A stretch of 59,059 nucleotides of DNA from a virus, in IMG/VR virus record IMGVR_UViG_3300036651_001467, positions 1 to 59,059 of that record, one strand, 5' to 3'. Under the pieces are notes generated by a model. The model saw nothing but the letters and a program-made list of their open reading frames with translations. It was not told where the DNA came from and searched no databases. Within the stretch, counting starts at the first letter, position 1. Every line of letters begins with the position of its first letter. Positions 48,630 to 57,383 of the stretch are shown in pieces. The position numbers were made by a program, and so were the translations under genes.

Positions 48630-51206
48630 TCACGCTCCCACTCCTAGCGCGCTCTCCTCCTCCACGAAGTCGAACAGCGCCGGTGCCTTCCGCTTCGCCT
48701 CCGCCTGGTCGAGGTAATAGACGGCGTCGGCATGGTAGCGCGCGCTCAACTCAATTCCCATCCCTCGCCGGCCCAGCAGCACAGCACGGTAGGCCACTGT
48801 GCCGATGCCAGAGAACGGATCCAGTACCATCTCCCCCGGCATGGTGTACTGCGTGATCGCCCGGTCCGCCAAGTCGAACTGTAGCGGGCACAGGTGCATC
48901 TCCCGCCCCTTCGCCGCCTGCGCCCCGTTCAATGTCAACATCCGCGTAATATCCGTCCAAACATCCGGGTGCCACGATTGCGGCTGTAACAGCATGAACG
49001 TCACCGGCAGCCTGCCGCCCGATCGCGGGCAGTCACATTTCCCGCACTGCCGGTCGCCGACGTGGATATGCCCACAGCCGTCGCAGCGCTCCAACGATTC
49101 GCAGAGCGAAACGTGATGCTCGAAGTCGTAGGCGCTGAGCAGCGAGTGGCGCCGGTAAGCGCGGAAGATGTCGGCGTGGGTCATCCCCACCAGGTCGCGC
49201 GCGTCCAGTAGCCGGTTGCCGCTCGACCGCGCGAACCCATGCGCGTCCAACTGCCAGCGCGATCGCGTGTAATCGGCCTTGCTCTTGACCACTGGCACAT
49301 CGGCGTAGCCGCGTGTGGGGTCAGTCACCGGCTTGCGGAACAGTAGCAAGTACTCCGGCATTCCCACGCCCATCCGCGAGCCGTCCTTGCATTGCTCCGT
49401 CCAGCCCAGCCGATAAGTCTGGTTATTCTCGCGCACCACATCCGTCACGATGGTTTTCATGCCGAGGTAGGCGAACCCGTGCCGGGTGAAATGGGTAATG
49501 CAGTCGGCGTGGAACGGGTACACCGTCTGGAAGCCGAGGCCTGTCATGCCGCCCGGCGTGATCCGGTCCTTGACGTGGATGGCCGCGACCCGCCCCGGCG
49601 CGAGAGCCCGCAGCAGCTCCGGAGTCAGGTAGTCCATCTGCTCAAAAAAATGGGCGTTCGAGTCCGAGTGCCCGAAGTCGTTATAGCTGGGCGAGTACTC
49701 GTATTGGGTCGAGAACGGTATCGAAGTCAGGATCAGGTGGACGCTATCACTCTCCAGCCGCCGCGCCTCGACCACGCTGTCGTTATGCACGAGTACTCCA
49801 TGCTCGCTCCGGTACTCGCTGCGCTCGACCCCGATCGCTCGCCCCATCTCCCGCTGGACGCTGGTCGCCAGCCCATACTCACGGATTACCTCTGACATAC
49901 GCGCCACCAACTCCTTGTGCTGTTCCCATTTGCGCTCCAAAATCGCTCGAATCGGCCGCTCCGACTCGGCGTAGATCAAGTCAATCCGGACCCGGCGCCG
50001 CTGCAAAAAGCGCTGAATGCGGTGGATCGCCTGAATGAAATCGTTGAACTTGAACCCAATGCCCAGAAAAATCGCCCACGAGCAATGCCGCTGAAAGTTG
50101 CACCCCGAGCCGGCAATCACCGGCTTGCCCGCCAGCTCGGCGATTTCGCCATCGCTGAACGCCATCACCGCCCGCTCTCGTGCCTCCATGTCCAGCGACC
50201 CGTAGAGCGTGGTGCAGCCAGGAAGCGCGCGCTCGATCGCGTGCCGCTCGGCCTCGAGATCGTGCCAGATGATGCGGTGCGCGGTCGGGTCCAGCGATCG
50301 CAGCTCCAACAGCTTGGCCATGCGCGCCGGCAGGCTGTCGCGCTTTGCCGCTGCCGCCGCTTGCACTCCGATCGCCGCCTGCGACAACAGCCGCCGCTGC
50401 CCGCTGGGGTCGCTGCCGCAGTCCTCGCTCTCGCTCGAAACTTCGTGCCAGTAGATGTCAGCCTCGGGCAGGGCATAGCCCTCATCGCTATATCCCAGGT
50501 CGCTCGGCCGCTGCAGAAACACGGCCCAGGTTTGCAGCCACAGCCAGAACTCGCGCTCCTTGTGGGGATGCAGTGTCAGCGTGTCGGCCTTGGTCGAGTC
50601 GCGCTTGAAGAACCGCGTTTTCATCAGGCCGACATCGCCCGCGTCGAGAAACGCGCTGTACGCCAGCAGCTCGATGTAATCATTGGGCGAAGGCGTGGCC
50701 GTGGCCACGAATTTGTACCGGCCCCAGCCCTCGAACTGGGCCATGAAGGCGCGAAATGTCTTGGTCCCGCCCAGGCCGCGCAGAATCGAGGCCTCGTCCA
50801 GACTGACGCCGGCGAAAGCTCGTGGATTCAGCTTGCCGTCGCGGATGGTCTCGTAATTCGTGAGATAGATCCCGTCGGCAGCGCACTCCTCGATCCGCCG
50901 GCAGTAGCGCACCTCGAGTCCGAGCAGCGCGCCGTCGCGCTTAAACTCCTGCCGCACCCCCAGTGGCGCGACGATGAGGAAACGGCCACCCTCGCGGGCT
51001 AGAATGAGCCGGGCGATCTCGAGCTGGATCAGAGTCTTTCCCAGCCCGAAGGCGGCGAAGATGGCGGCGCGGCCCTTGGCCACCGCCCAGCGCACGATGT
51101 CCGCCTGATGCGGTTTGAGCACCGCGCTGACGTCACCTGGTTCGACGACAAACCCATGGCTACCTGCTCCTACCACCTTTGCCGCCAGAAATTCCTCGTA
51201 GGTCAT
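48630..51206 (-). CDS. Helicase and DNA methyltransferase in one protein
   Basis: 858 residues from ATG 51206. First half: SNF2-like helicase with AFGLGKT (52-58), DEAS (137-140), ATATPSPNDY (168-177) and the late AIHRIQRFLQRRRV (393-406). Second half: amino-methyltransferase with motif IV TSIPF (494-498) in place of the usual SPPY, a zinc knuckle CDGCGH...CGKCDC and motif I DPFSGIGT near the C-terminus (beta-type order). Phage proteins of this build are thought to methylate and move on DNA, perhaps to resist restriction. No partner nuclease is visible. Confidence 0.85.
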   Translation of the reverse strand: MTYEEFLAAKVVGAGSHGFVVEPGDVSAVLKPHQADIVRWAVAKGRAAIFAAFGLGKTLIQLEIARLILAREGGRFLIVAPLGVRQEFKRDGALLGLEVRYCRRIEECAADGIYLTNYETIRDGKLNPRAFAGVSLDEASILRGLGGTKTFRAFMAQFEGWGRYKFVATATPSPNDYIELLAYSAFLDAGDVGLMKTRFFKRDSTKADTLTLHPHKEREFWLWLQTWAVFLQRPSDLGYSDEGYALPEADIYWHEVSSESEDCGSDPSGQRRLLSQAAIGVQAAAAAKRDSLPARMAKLLELRSLDPTAHRIIWHDLEAERHAIERALPGCTTLYGSLDMEARERAVMAFSDGEIAELAGKPVIAGSGCNFQRHCSWAIFLGIGFKFNDFIQAIHRIQRFLQRRRVRIDLIYAESERPIRAILERKWEQHKELVARMSEVIREYGLATSVQREMGRAIGVERSEYRSEHGVLVHNDSVVEARRLESDSVHLILTSIPFSTQYEYSPSYNDFGHSDSNAHFFEQMDYLTPELLRALAPGRVAAIHVKDRITPGGMTGLGFQTVYPFHADCITHFTRHGFAYLGMKTIVTDVVRENNQTYRLGWTEQCKDGSRMGVGMPEYLLLFRKPVTDPTRGYADVPVVKSKADYTRSRWQLDAHGFARSSGNRLLDARDLVGMTHADIFRAYRRHSLLSAYDFEHHVSLCESLERCDGCGHIHVGDRQCGKCDCPRSGGRLPVTFMLLQPQSWHPDVWTDITRMLTLNGAQAAKGREMHLCPLQFDLADRAITQYTMPGEMVLDPFSGIGTVAYRAVLLGRRGMGIELSARYHADAVYYLDQAEAKRKAPALFDFVEEESALGVGA

Positions 51207-51532
51207 ATCCCTCCCTCTAGCCGGCAATGCCGGCGCGTACCAAACAAGCGGCTGACGGTCGAATGGTGCAGTTCGAGCGCCCGCGCTATTTCCTTCACGG
51301 ACGCGCCGGCCTCGCGCGCCGCTGTCGCCGCCACCCTCCGAATCTGCACCCGTCGCGGCTCGTTGCCCGTCCGCCACCAGATCCCAACGGGTTCGCCGCG
51401 CCTGGTGCATTCATCGGCCGCCGCCTGCTCGATGATCGCGGCTACGCGCAGCTCGTCCGCCAGCGCCGGCCTTGGATCCATACCCTCGATCGTGTCCGCC
51501 GCCGCCCGGAGTAATCGCACCAGGTCGGTCAT
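51203..51532 (-). CDS. HTH protein, unknown
   Basis: 109 residues from ATG 51532 (ATGA overlap). C-terminal helix-turn-helix GASVKEIARALELHHSTVSRL (about 78-98); the first part is helical. It is coupled to the methyltransferase gene, so it may control it. Could be a small resolvase-like DNA-binding protein without catalytic part. Confidence 0.65.
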   Translation of the reverse strand: MTDLVRLLRAAADTIEGMDPRPALADELRVAAIIEQAAADECTRRGEPVGIWWRTGNEPRRVQIRRVAATAAREAGASVKEIARALELHHSTVSRLFGTRRHCRLEGGI

Positions 51533-51948
51533 CGTTCGCTCTCCGTGTGGGTAGCCAGCGCCAGCCGTCCGCGATTCGTGAGTTTGATCACGATGCCAAC
51601 GTGGCAGCGCCAAGTCGTGATCCAGCGGTATTTGCGCAACTTGGCTTGCATCGGCGTTCCTCGCCAAGAGATGACCCGGCCACTTGCCACCGCCTCCAGC
51701 ACGCGCCGCTCGTCGGGGCTCGGCGGGACCCGCACCATGGTTTCTTCCATGTTGCGTGGTCGCCCGCCACGCTTGACGGCCGTGGGCGGCACCAGCGAAG
51801 ATAGTTCATGGCGCTGAATCCGCCGGTATGCCGACGACACCGTAAGGCCAAGCATCTCCGCCATCGTGGCGACGTTGCCCGAGGCGGCGGTGATAGCGTT
51901 GCGTGTTGTCTCCAGATCATCCGGTGCCTTCCCGGCGTGAATGCTCAC
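51529..51948 (-). CDS. HTH protein with Fis-like N-terminus
   Basis: 139 residues from GTG 51948 with GAGG upstream (a TTG at 51969 is in frame). ETTRNAITAASGNVATMAEMLG is typical of Fis-type or AT-hook-linked HTH domains; the rest has a basic hinge KRGGRPR and a beta part. A regulator is likely. First gene after attP in the direction of transcription. Confidence 0.65.
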   Translation of the reverse strand: MSIHAGKAPDDLETTRNAITAASGNVATMAEMLGLTVSSAYRRIQRHELSSLVPPTAVKRGGRPRNMEETMVRVPPSPDERRVLEAVASGRVISWRGTPMQAKLRKYRWITTWRCHVGIVIKLTNRGRLALATHTESER

Positions 51949-52123
51949 CGGCCGGCCTCGCGCCCACAATGTTTACGCGCGCCGTTTGTGCCGGATTTTG
52001 TACCAAGAGCGAACCCAGCGGAACCAAAAAGAACCGACGGCGCTCCGGGCGTTGATACCTCTTTCGACCGCGTATTTCGCGGCCTTTTGTCGGCTTCGTG
52101 AGGTTCTCTGCCAACCGGGGCTA

Positions 52124-52172
52124 CTGCTTCCCAAGCTGGATGTCGCCGGTTCGATCCCGGTCTCCCGCTCCA
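52124..52172 (+). other. attP: 3' half of a tRNA-Gly(CCC) gene
   Basis: From the anticodon loop (TTCCCAA) to the end: GCTGG, variable bases, T arm GCCGG-TTCGATC-CCGGT, acceptor strand CTCCCGC and TCCA. The 5' half of the tRNA is absent and the left strand of the anticodon stem is mismatched, so identity to the host gene begins around 52125. It lies 16 bases beyond the integrase stop. Integration would replace the 3' end of the host tRNA without harming it. Confidence 0.85.
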
Positions 52173-52187
52173 ATTAGAATCAAGCAC

Positions 52188-53327
52188 TTAGGCTTTCCTC
52201 CCCTTTGCGGTTTTGGCTGACTGTGCCGTCTTTTGTGCCGACTCCGTTCCTCCAGTCGGCTTGCGCCGCTCGACGGCCGCGATCGCATCGCGCTTGGCCT
52301 CGCTCCGAATGTGGCCGTAACGTTCAAGCATCCGCTGCGAGACGTGGCCGGCCAGTGCTTTTACCGTCGCCTCGCTCACCTCGGCGTTTTCGAGCAGCCG
52401 CGACACGAACGTATGGCGCAGGTCGTGCCATCGGCAGTTCACCTTCGCCTTGCGGCGCGCCGCTCCCCAGGCCTTCGCAAACGACCCCATGGGCCGGCTC
52501 AGGTCGAGATCCCATAGCCGCGTGACCTCGTCGCCGGCCCCGAGCCGGTAGGCTGGAAAAACGAAACTCTCCGGCTTGCGACCAGGGAAGTACGGCAGCC
52601 AAGCGGTAAGCGCCACACACGCTGCCTGCGATAGCGGAACAGTGCGACCCTCGCCGGCCTCGGTCTTGGCTTGCGCTACGGTCAGTTCGCCGCTGACGAT
52701 GGCGCCCGCGCACCACTCCAGCCGCAGATCGCGCCCGCGTAATCGCCGCAGCTCACCGCGCCGCAAGCCGGAATGGAGAGAGAGCACGAAAGCCGGATAG
52801 AGCGACGGGGATTTGGACGCACGGCAAGCCGCAAGTAGCGCCTCCTCCTCCGCGTCGGAGATGGCCCGTCCCACGTCCGCGCGCTCCCGGAGCTGGCTAA
52901 CGTGATCGGCTAGTTGCGCCCAGATTCCCAGCGGCTTCAATGCCCCGCGCAGAACGCCAATCTCCATGTTGACCGTGCGCGCGGCAAGTCCGCTGGCGGC
53001 GCGCCGGCGCTGGTATACCGCAATGTCGGCGGCGGATACGTCAACAACCAGGCGCGCGCCGAACGCGGCCAGCAGGGGCTTCGACCGCCCAGCCTGCTCC
53101 GTGCCCCATCGCCCACCTTGCCCCGCCAGGTAGTTTTCTACCGCCTGCCGCACCAGCATCGGTTTTGCGGCGGCGCGGATGCCGTTGACGCCGCGCTCGA
53201 GCTGGGCGCGCAGTTCGCGCTCCGCAGCTTCCGCGATCTTACGGTTTGAAGTCCGCGCGGATTTGCGAATTTCCGAGCCGCAGAATTGAAATCGAATCCA
53301 CCAGATTTTTCCACGCGGATACACCAT
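52188..53327 (-). CDS. int: Tyrosine integrase
   Basis: 379 residues from ATG 53327, overlapping the excisionase stop (TGATG). Arm-binding N-terminus MVYPRGKIWWIRFQF, core domain, and the catalytic set R189 (SGLRRGEL), K221, H301/R304 (HDLRH), H328 (GHVS) and Y337 (ERYGH). Recombines attP (52124-52172) with the host tRNA-Gly gene. A longer frame upstream overlaps the excisionase gene. Confidence 0.93.
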   Translation of the reverse strand: MVYPRGKIWWIRFQFCGSEIRKSARTSNRKIAEAAERELRAQLERGVNGIRAAAKPMLVRQAVENYLAGQGGRWGTEQAGRSKPLLAAFGARLVVDVSAADIAVYQRRRAASGLAARTVNMEIGVLRGALKPLGIWAQLADHVSQLRERADVGRAISDAEEEALLAACRASKSPSLYPAFVLSLHSGLRRGELRRLRGRDLRLEWCAGAIVSGELTVAQAKTEAGEGRTVPLSQAACVALTAWLPYFPGRKPESFVFPAYRLGAGDEVTRLWDLDLSRPMGSFAKAWGAARRKAKVNCRWHDLRHTFVSRLLENAEVSEATVKALAGHVSQRMLERYGHIRSEAKRDAIAAVERRKPTGGTESAQKTAQSAKTAKGRKA

Positions 53328-53599
53328 CACGCCCTCCTTGCCGGCAGCGCCGGTATTTTCGTTTCGTCCTTCAATCGCTGGATCTCCGATCGCGGCACCA
53401 GTATCTTGCCGAAAGGCTTCGACACCTCCAGCCTTCGGCGGTTGATCTGCTCGCGCATGGTCGCCACGCTGCAACGCATTTCGGCGGCGGCCTCCTTGAT
53501 GGTTAGGCTCTCGCCCGGTTCGCCCAACGGCTTGGCATCGCCAGGCTGGCGGCGGTGAACACGCTTCGGCATTTTAAGCACTCGTTCGTCGGTTGTCAT
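53327..53599 (-). CDS. Excisionase-like winged HTH protein
   Basis: 90 residues from ATG 53599. ESLTIKEAAAEMRCSVATMRE then INRRRLEVSKPFGKILVPRSEI is a MerR/Xis-type winged helix, with a basic N-terminus. Coupled directly to the integrase, as excisionases and integration directors often are. It could also act as a regulator of int. Confidence 0.8.
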   Translation of the reverse strand: MTTDERVLKMPKRVHRRQPGDAKPLGEPGESLTIKEAAAEMRCSVATMREQINRRRLEVSKPFGKILVPRSEIQRLKDETKIPALPARRA

Positions 53600-53826
53600 G
53601 CGCGTCCCACCTCCGCAGCGATCGCCAGCTTGGTACTCAGCGGCATCAAGTCCCAATTGGTCGCCTTGAGCATTGCCGTCACCACCCGGTCAAGCTCCTC
53701 CGGTGTGGCCGCGCAGCTAACGCACCGTTTGTTTCGCGCGTCGAAGTTTCGTCTAGCGAGGAGAGTTGGAACGCGCACCTGTTCGCCGCAAGTGGCGCAT
53801 GGTTCGATGGGTGATTGGTCGGTCAT
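53596..53826 (-). CDS. Small zinc-finger protein
   Basis: 76 residues. CATCGEQV and CVSCAATPEEL give a four-Cys zinc ribbon in the first half; helical end. Ribosome site GGAGA. Overlaps the excisionase start (ATGA). Confidence 0.6.
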   Translation of the reverse strand: MTDQSPIEPCATCGEQVRVPTLLARRNFDARNKRCVSCAATPEELDRVVTAMLKATNWDLMPLSTKLAIAAEVGRA

Positions 53827-53836
53827 CGCGTTTCTC

Positions 53837-54043
53837 CTATTGCCACAGCCAGCCCGTTTGAATTAAAAGTTGCCGCGCTCGCACCGCAACATAAGGACGC
53901 ACCTTATTTCCGTCGCGCCCCGTTCCGAAGTGAAGCCCCCACTCGGGCCTTTCGTTTATCCCAATCGAGAGCACCGTGAAGCGCAGCGAAAGACCAGCGG
54001 CAACTTCGGAGACATCTTCACCGTCATTAAATTTCTGCTGCAT
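53837..54043 (-). CDS. Small protein, unknown
   Basis: 68 residues from ATG 54043 with GGAGG close upstream. GLSLRFTVLSIGINERPEWG and a basic strand-rich end. No family recognised. Overlaps the upstream gene by 17 bases. Confidence 0.5.
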   Translation of the reverse strand: MQQKFNDGEDVSEVAAGLSLRFTVLSIGINERPEWGLHFGTGRDGNKVRPYVAVRARQLLIQTGWLWQ

Positions 54044-54686
54044 TGCCCTCCACCTTCCCGCCCTTCGCTTCCAGCGCGGCGAATGCGGCGCGGATGTATC
54101 TAATGATTGGTCCGGGCTTGAACTCCCCAGGGCAGTCATCGACAGCCTTACACGCCCGCTCCAAGTCCTCCGCCCGCTGCCGCTTCAGCGCGTCGGCGTG
54201 CTCGGCCTTGAGACGCTCGGTAGTCTGCGCCGTTGCGTCAGCGTAGGTCGTGCAAACCGGAACCATCGGCGCCTCGGCCACGGCTGCCGCCAGTCTCAAT
54301 ACGGCTACCTCCGCTCGCAGCGCGTCAATCTCGGCCTTCAGTTCGGCGTTATCGTTGGCGAATGCCGTTATGTCACTCTTGCAAAAGCAGTACCGAAAGT
54401 GAGTGCCGCCATGGGCAAAGGTCCAGCCTTCAGCCGTGCAATGCAGCCCCGGATGACACGCTGTGCGGTCGCACTTGGGGCTATCCGGGTCCGCGTCGTT
54501 GTAAGCCGTGCCGCATCTTTGCCGTGAGTTAACCTCGGCCTTGAGCCGCTCGATCTCGGCATGTGCCCCAATGAGCAATCGCCCATAGGCGTCACCACGC
54601 GCACGCTCGCTCATCTTGTCCTTTGCGAGCCGATCAAACTCCATCAGAATCTCAGCCGCACGTTCAGTCGTTGTTTTACTTTCCAT
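54027..54686 (-). CDS. Coiled-coil protein with Cys-rich insert
   Basis: 219 residues. Long charged helices (about 1-50 and 108-190) around a part with seven Cys (CGTAYN, CDRTACHPGLHC, YCFC). May be a DNA-linked structural or anti-host factor. No family recognised. Confidence 0.5.
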   Translation of the reverse strand: MESKTTTERAAEILMEFDRLAKDKMSERARGDAYGRLLIGAHAEIERLKAEVNSRQRCGTAYNDADPDSPKCDRTACHPGLHCTAEGWTFAHGGTHFRYCFCKSDITAFANDNAELKAEIDALRAEVAVLRLAAAVAEAPMVPVCTTYADATAQTTERLKAEHADALKRQRAEDLERACKAVDDCPGEFKPGPIIRYIRAAFAALEAKGGKVEGNAAEI

Positions 54687-55086
54687 CACTCACCCCCTCC
54701 GCGTGGGCATTGTTTACCTCGGGCAACGGCGGCAGTTCGCGCCAGTGGGTGACCGCCATCGTTTCGTTGTCCCCATGCACGTCAAACCACGCCCACCCAT
54801 CCACGACTTCGCTCCGATGCAGCACCGCGTACGCTACCCCATTGGCATCCCGTTGGGCGCAGTTGACGGGCTGCAAAAATTCCGGCAGCCCATCCTCGAC
54901 CCGCGTCCAACCGTTCAGCGGGTCAACGCGTTTGGCTTCGGCGATGGCTTCCTCCACCAAATCAATCGCGGGCTGTGTGCCGCAAGAACAAACAGCGGCG
55001 GTGAACGGTTGGCAGTAAATCGAATGCTTTACAGAACTCCGCACCACGTACAGTTGCTCCAGCGTCAGTGTCGCCGTTCTGTTCAT
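54676..55086 (-). CDS. DUF551-type protein
   Basis: 136 residues. LNGWTRVEDGLPEFLQPVNC, then W-rich GWAWFDVHG and VTHWRELPPLPE are the marks of the DUF551 family, frequent in phages and with no known activity. N-terminal helix plus CSCG. ATG overlaps upstream stop by 4 bases. Confidence 0.75.
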   Translation of the reverse strand: MNRTATLTLEQLYVVRSSVKHSIYCQPFTAAVCSCGTQPAIDLVEEAIAEAKRVDPLNGWTRVEDGLPEFLQPVNCAQRDANGVAYAVLHRSEVVDGWAWFDVHGDNETMAVTHWRELPPLPEVNNAHAEGVSDGK

Positions 55087-55367
55087 ACAGCCTCCCCGCG
55101 CTCGATAGCCTTGGCGCGACGGTGGTGTAGTTTCGCCACCTCAACATCGCCCCGCAATATTGCAATCCCGCTTGGCGATGCCTTCAGGCGTTCAAATTCA
55201 GCCATACCGCGCGCGGTTAGGGAATAGCGAAACTTAGGGCTCTTTGTGTCGGTTTCGATCAGTCCGTGACGTATCAGGGCCTTCAGTGTCATCCCGTTCA
55301 CTGATAACCCCTCCCACTGCCGCCCCATCCCCCAGATTGCATTTTCTTCAGCGTTTGTCAGGTTCAT
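55083..55367 (-). CDS. Winged-helix-like small protein
   Basis: 94 residues. LTLKALIRHGLIETD-like and FRYSLTARGMAEFERL resemble the recognition helix and wing of MarR/PadR-type folds. No sensor part. Coupled to both neighbours. A transcription regulator of the early operon is possible. Confidence 0.55.
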   Translation of the reverse strand: MNLTNAEENAIWGMGRQWEGLSVNGMTLKALIRHGLIETDTKSPKFRYSLTARGMAEFERLKASPSGIAILRGDVEVAKLHHRRAKAIERGEAV

Positions 55368-56011
55368 CGCGCCTCCTTCAGCATTCGCTCCATGCCCATC
55401 CCCACCGCAAGTTCGCCCGTCATGTCACTCGCAGCACCCAGGGCAAGCTGGGCATCGCCAATCGCGTCCGAGAGCCGGTACGCCTCGCAGAAGCTCTTTT
55501 GCAGCCACGTCTCGCTGTCGGAGCCCCAAGCCGACTGGATCGCGTCAGGGCCACCCACGCGGCGCAAGGCGTCATTCGCTCGCGCTGGCAATGGCTCGAT
55601 ATGCTGCTCGGGCAACGGCCAGCCCAAGTGGCCCGTCTGGACACAGCGCAACTTGTCGCGGTGCCGCTTGACCCACCGTTGCACTTGCTCCCAGGCTGCC
55701 AGTTCTTCGGCGCGGTGGGCGTCCTCGGGCTTGACCGAAACAGCCCCCGAAAGCGCCCTTAACTCGGCCACCGTGGGGAAGAATTTACAGGTGTCGCGGG
55801 CCAGTCCGGCACCCCTCCGCAGGTCATCCGCAGGTAGGTTTACAAGCCCCTCAGCCATGAACTCCAGGGCCTCCGGGGACAGTGCTTGCGCCCCGTTTTG
55901 ACGTGGCAAACACTCACTCAGCGCCCCCAAGATTTGCAGCGCGAGCCTCATGCCGCTCAAGGGCGATGGCGGCATTACGGCGAGTTTGTTCGGCGATTGT
56001 TGGTTTTCCAT
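55364..56011 (-). CDS. Replication accessory protein, possible helicase loader
   Basis: 215 residues; the start at 56011 is backed by AGGAGA 9 bases upstream, although it overlaps the initiator gene by 98 bases. ARDTCKFFPTVAELRAL and ALRRVGGPDAIQSAWGSDSETWLQKSFCEAY are seen in phage proteins encoded next to replication initiators, taken to load the host helicase. No ATPase motif. Function by place and resemblance. Confidence 0.6.
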   Translation of the reverse strand: MENQQSPNKLAVMPPSPLSGMRLALQILGALSECLPRQNGAQALSPEALEFMAEGLVNLPADDLRRGAGLARDTCKFFPTVAELRALSGAVSVKPEDAHRAEELAAWEQVQRWVKRHRDKLRCVQTGHLGWPLPEQHIEPLPARANDALRRVGGPDAIQSAWGSDSETWLQKSFCEAYRLSDAIGDAQLALGAASDMTGELAVGMGMERMLKEAR

Positions 56012-57014
56012 TGGCGTTTTTCTCCTGTGAAACGGGGAATAATCCGGTCCATCCGTTTGCGATTGACTGCGCTAACACCTCGGCGGGATCGTGGCCTAAG
56101 TCGCGCAGTTTCTTTAGTTTGGCGATGCAATACTGCGCCTGAGATGGCGATTTTATCGGCGCTCGCTTTGCCAACCTGGCCAACACGTAGTCCAGCCATG
56201 GCTCCATCGGCACCCAGTCGGGAATCGAGAACTCCGGTTCCACTCTTCCTGATTTAATTTCTTTCTTTCTTTCTTCTTCTTCTTCCTCTTCCTCTTCTAC
56301 CGATTGGTTTGGTGACACCTTGTCATTCACCTTTACTGTCTCCTTGTAGTTCCCCTTAAGGGGAGCCGCAAGGCGACCCCATGCGCCTAAAAGGGCGTCA
56401 TTCCCTTCCACGTCCAAGCTGAACCACTCACCCTGCGCCCACCGGGAAAGCGCTTGATGAATTTCCGCCTCCCGCGATCCCATGTCGGGGACGTAGGCCG
56501 TCTCCGCTAAAGTGATCGTGTCGCATGGAAACTGCTGGCGCACCTTCCATAGCCGTTTTGACGGATTCGCGCTAATGCCGATTTTCACGGCACCATCACT
56601 CGACCTAAGCATTTTGTAGATGAAGCCAGGCTTGTTGTAGCCACTCTTCAGCTTCGGGCTTCCACCCAGGCTGCCAACCTCCGAGCGAATCGCCCGCAGG
56701 CGCTCATCGCGCACCATCCGCCGGCTGTAGATGGTTCCGTCCTCCGTCCGGCTGAATACCGTCGCTGACTCAAGCTCGACCAGTAGCCGCTTAACCTCGC
56801 CCAATTGCGCCGCCACCATCAGCGCCAGCCGGTCAACTGGAACCGGCTTGCCGCCGACGCGCAGGTGGCCGTAGGGCGTCATACCGTGCATGAGACAGCA
56901 CATTTCGTGCCAGAGCCCACGCGCCGCAAGGGAGCACGATTGCAGATCGGTGTCACCGCGCCAGTCGCTTGGATACCATTGCAAGCTCGGCCTCTTGGTC
57001 TTGGCTGTAATCAT
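55914..57014 (-). CDS. Replication initiator-like protein with inserted T5orf172/GIY-YIG-like domain
   Basis: 366 residues. The first 120 follow the DUF1376-like replisome-organiser pattern (LQWYPSDWRGDTDLQSCSLAARGLW). Residues 129-202 (GFIYKMLRSS...VKIGISANPSKRLW...REAEIHQALS...GEWFSL) are like T5orf172/GIY-YIG nuclease-like domains and look inserted before a disordered acid run (E240-E248). The C-terminus has LKKLRDLGHDPAEVLAQSIANGWTGLFP, typical of phage replication proteins. No splicing blocks, so it is not an intein. Confidence 0.75.
   Translation of the reverse strand: MITAKTKRPSLQWYPSDWRGDTDLQSCSLAARGLWHEMCCLMHGMTPYGHLRVGGKPVPVDRLALMVAAQLGEVKRLLVELESATVFSRTEDGTIYSRRMVRDERLRAIRSEVGSLGGSPKLKSGYNKPGFIYKMLRSSDGAVKIGISANPSKRLWKVRQQFPCDTITLAETAYVPDMGSREAEIHQALSRWAQGEWFSLDVEGNDALLGAWGRLAAPLKGNYKETVKVNDKVSPNQSVEEEEEEEEERKKEIKSGRVEPEFSIPDWVPMEPWLDYVLARLAKRAPIKSPSQAQYCIAKLKKLRDLGHDPAEVLAQSIANGWTGLFPVSQEKNANGKPTIAEQTRRNAAIALERHEARAANLGGAE
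56257..56297. repeat. Simple-sequence run (TTTC and TTC units)
   Basis: Several copies of TTTC followed by TTC and TTCCTC units on the plus strand. It encodes the Glu run of the initiator-like protein. Slippage here would shift its frame and change the C-terminus. Confidence 0.75.
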
Positions 57015-57343
57015 CGGTATTTGCCCCTAACCGCATCGCTGGCCCGCTCCCACTTCTCCCGGCTCTCCATGCGAGCCAGGCAATCACCGACGGATCGCGA
57101 TTCGGACAGTGCCTCGGCCTGCTGTCGCTCGATACCAGTTTTCAGCCGCTCCGTGGACCGTGGCGCGTCCGCTGGATTCGCCCACGGGTGCAACCTCTCC
57201 GCGCCACAATCCGGGCACCGTAGGCCCATTGCACCATTGATTCGATAGGCAACTTCGCGGGGGTGGCGGCAACGGAAGGCGACGGCCAGACCGTAGAGCA
57301 GTAGGCCGCCGGGGAGGATGAGAAGGATTAGGCGTGGCATGAT
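57011..57343 (-). CDS. Small membrane protein with zinc ribbon
   Basis: 110 residues from ATG 57343 with AGGAGG 5 bases upstream. Membrane helix at 3-22, then FRCRHP and LRCPDCGAERLHP, a possible zinc site, and a charged helical end. Overlaps the initiator start by 4 bases. Role unknown. Confidence 0.6.
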   Translation of the reverse strand: MMPRLILLILPGGLLLYGLAVAFRCRHPREVAYRINGAMGLRCPDCGAERLHPWANPADAPRSTERLKTGIERQQAEALSESRSVGDCLARMESREKWERASDAVRGKYR

Positions 57344-57383
57344 GCCTCCTGGTTTAGCGGGCGGTCCACGGCGCGGATGGTCC

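Noticed and set aside
52124-52172. Functional tRNA-Gly gene
   Set aside because: The 5' acceptor strand, D arm and half of the anticodon stem are missing. It is an attachment site.
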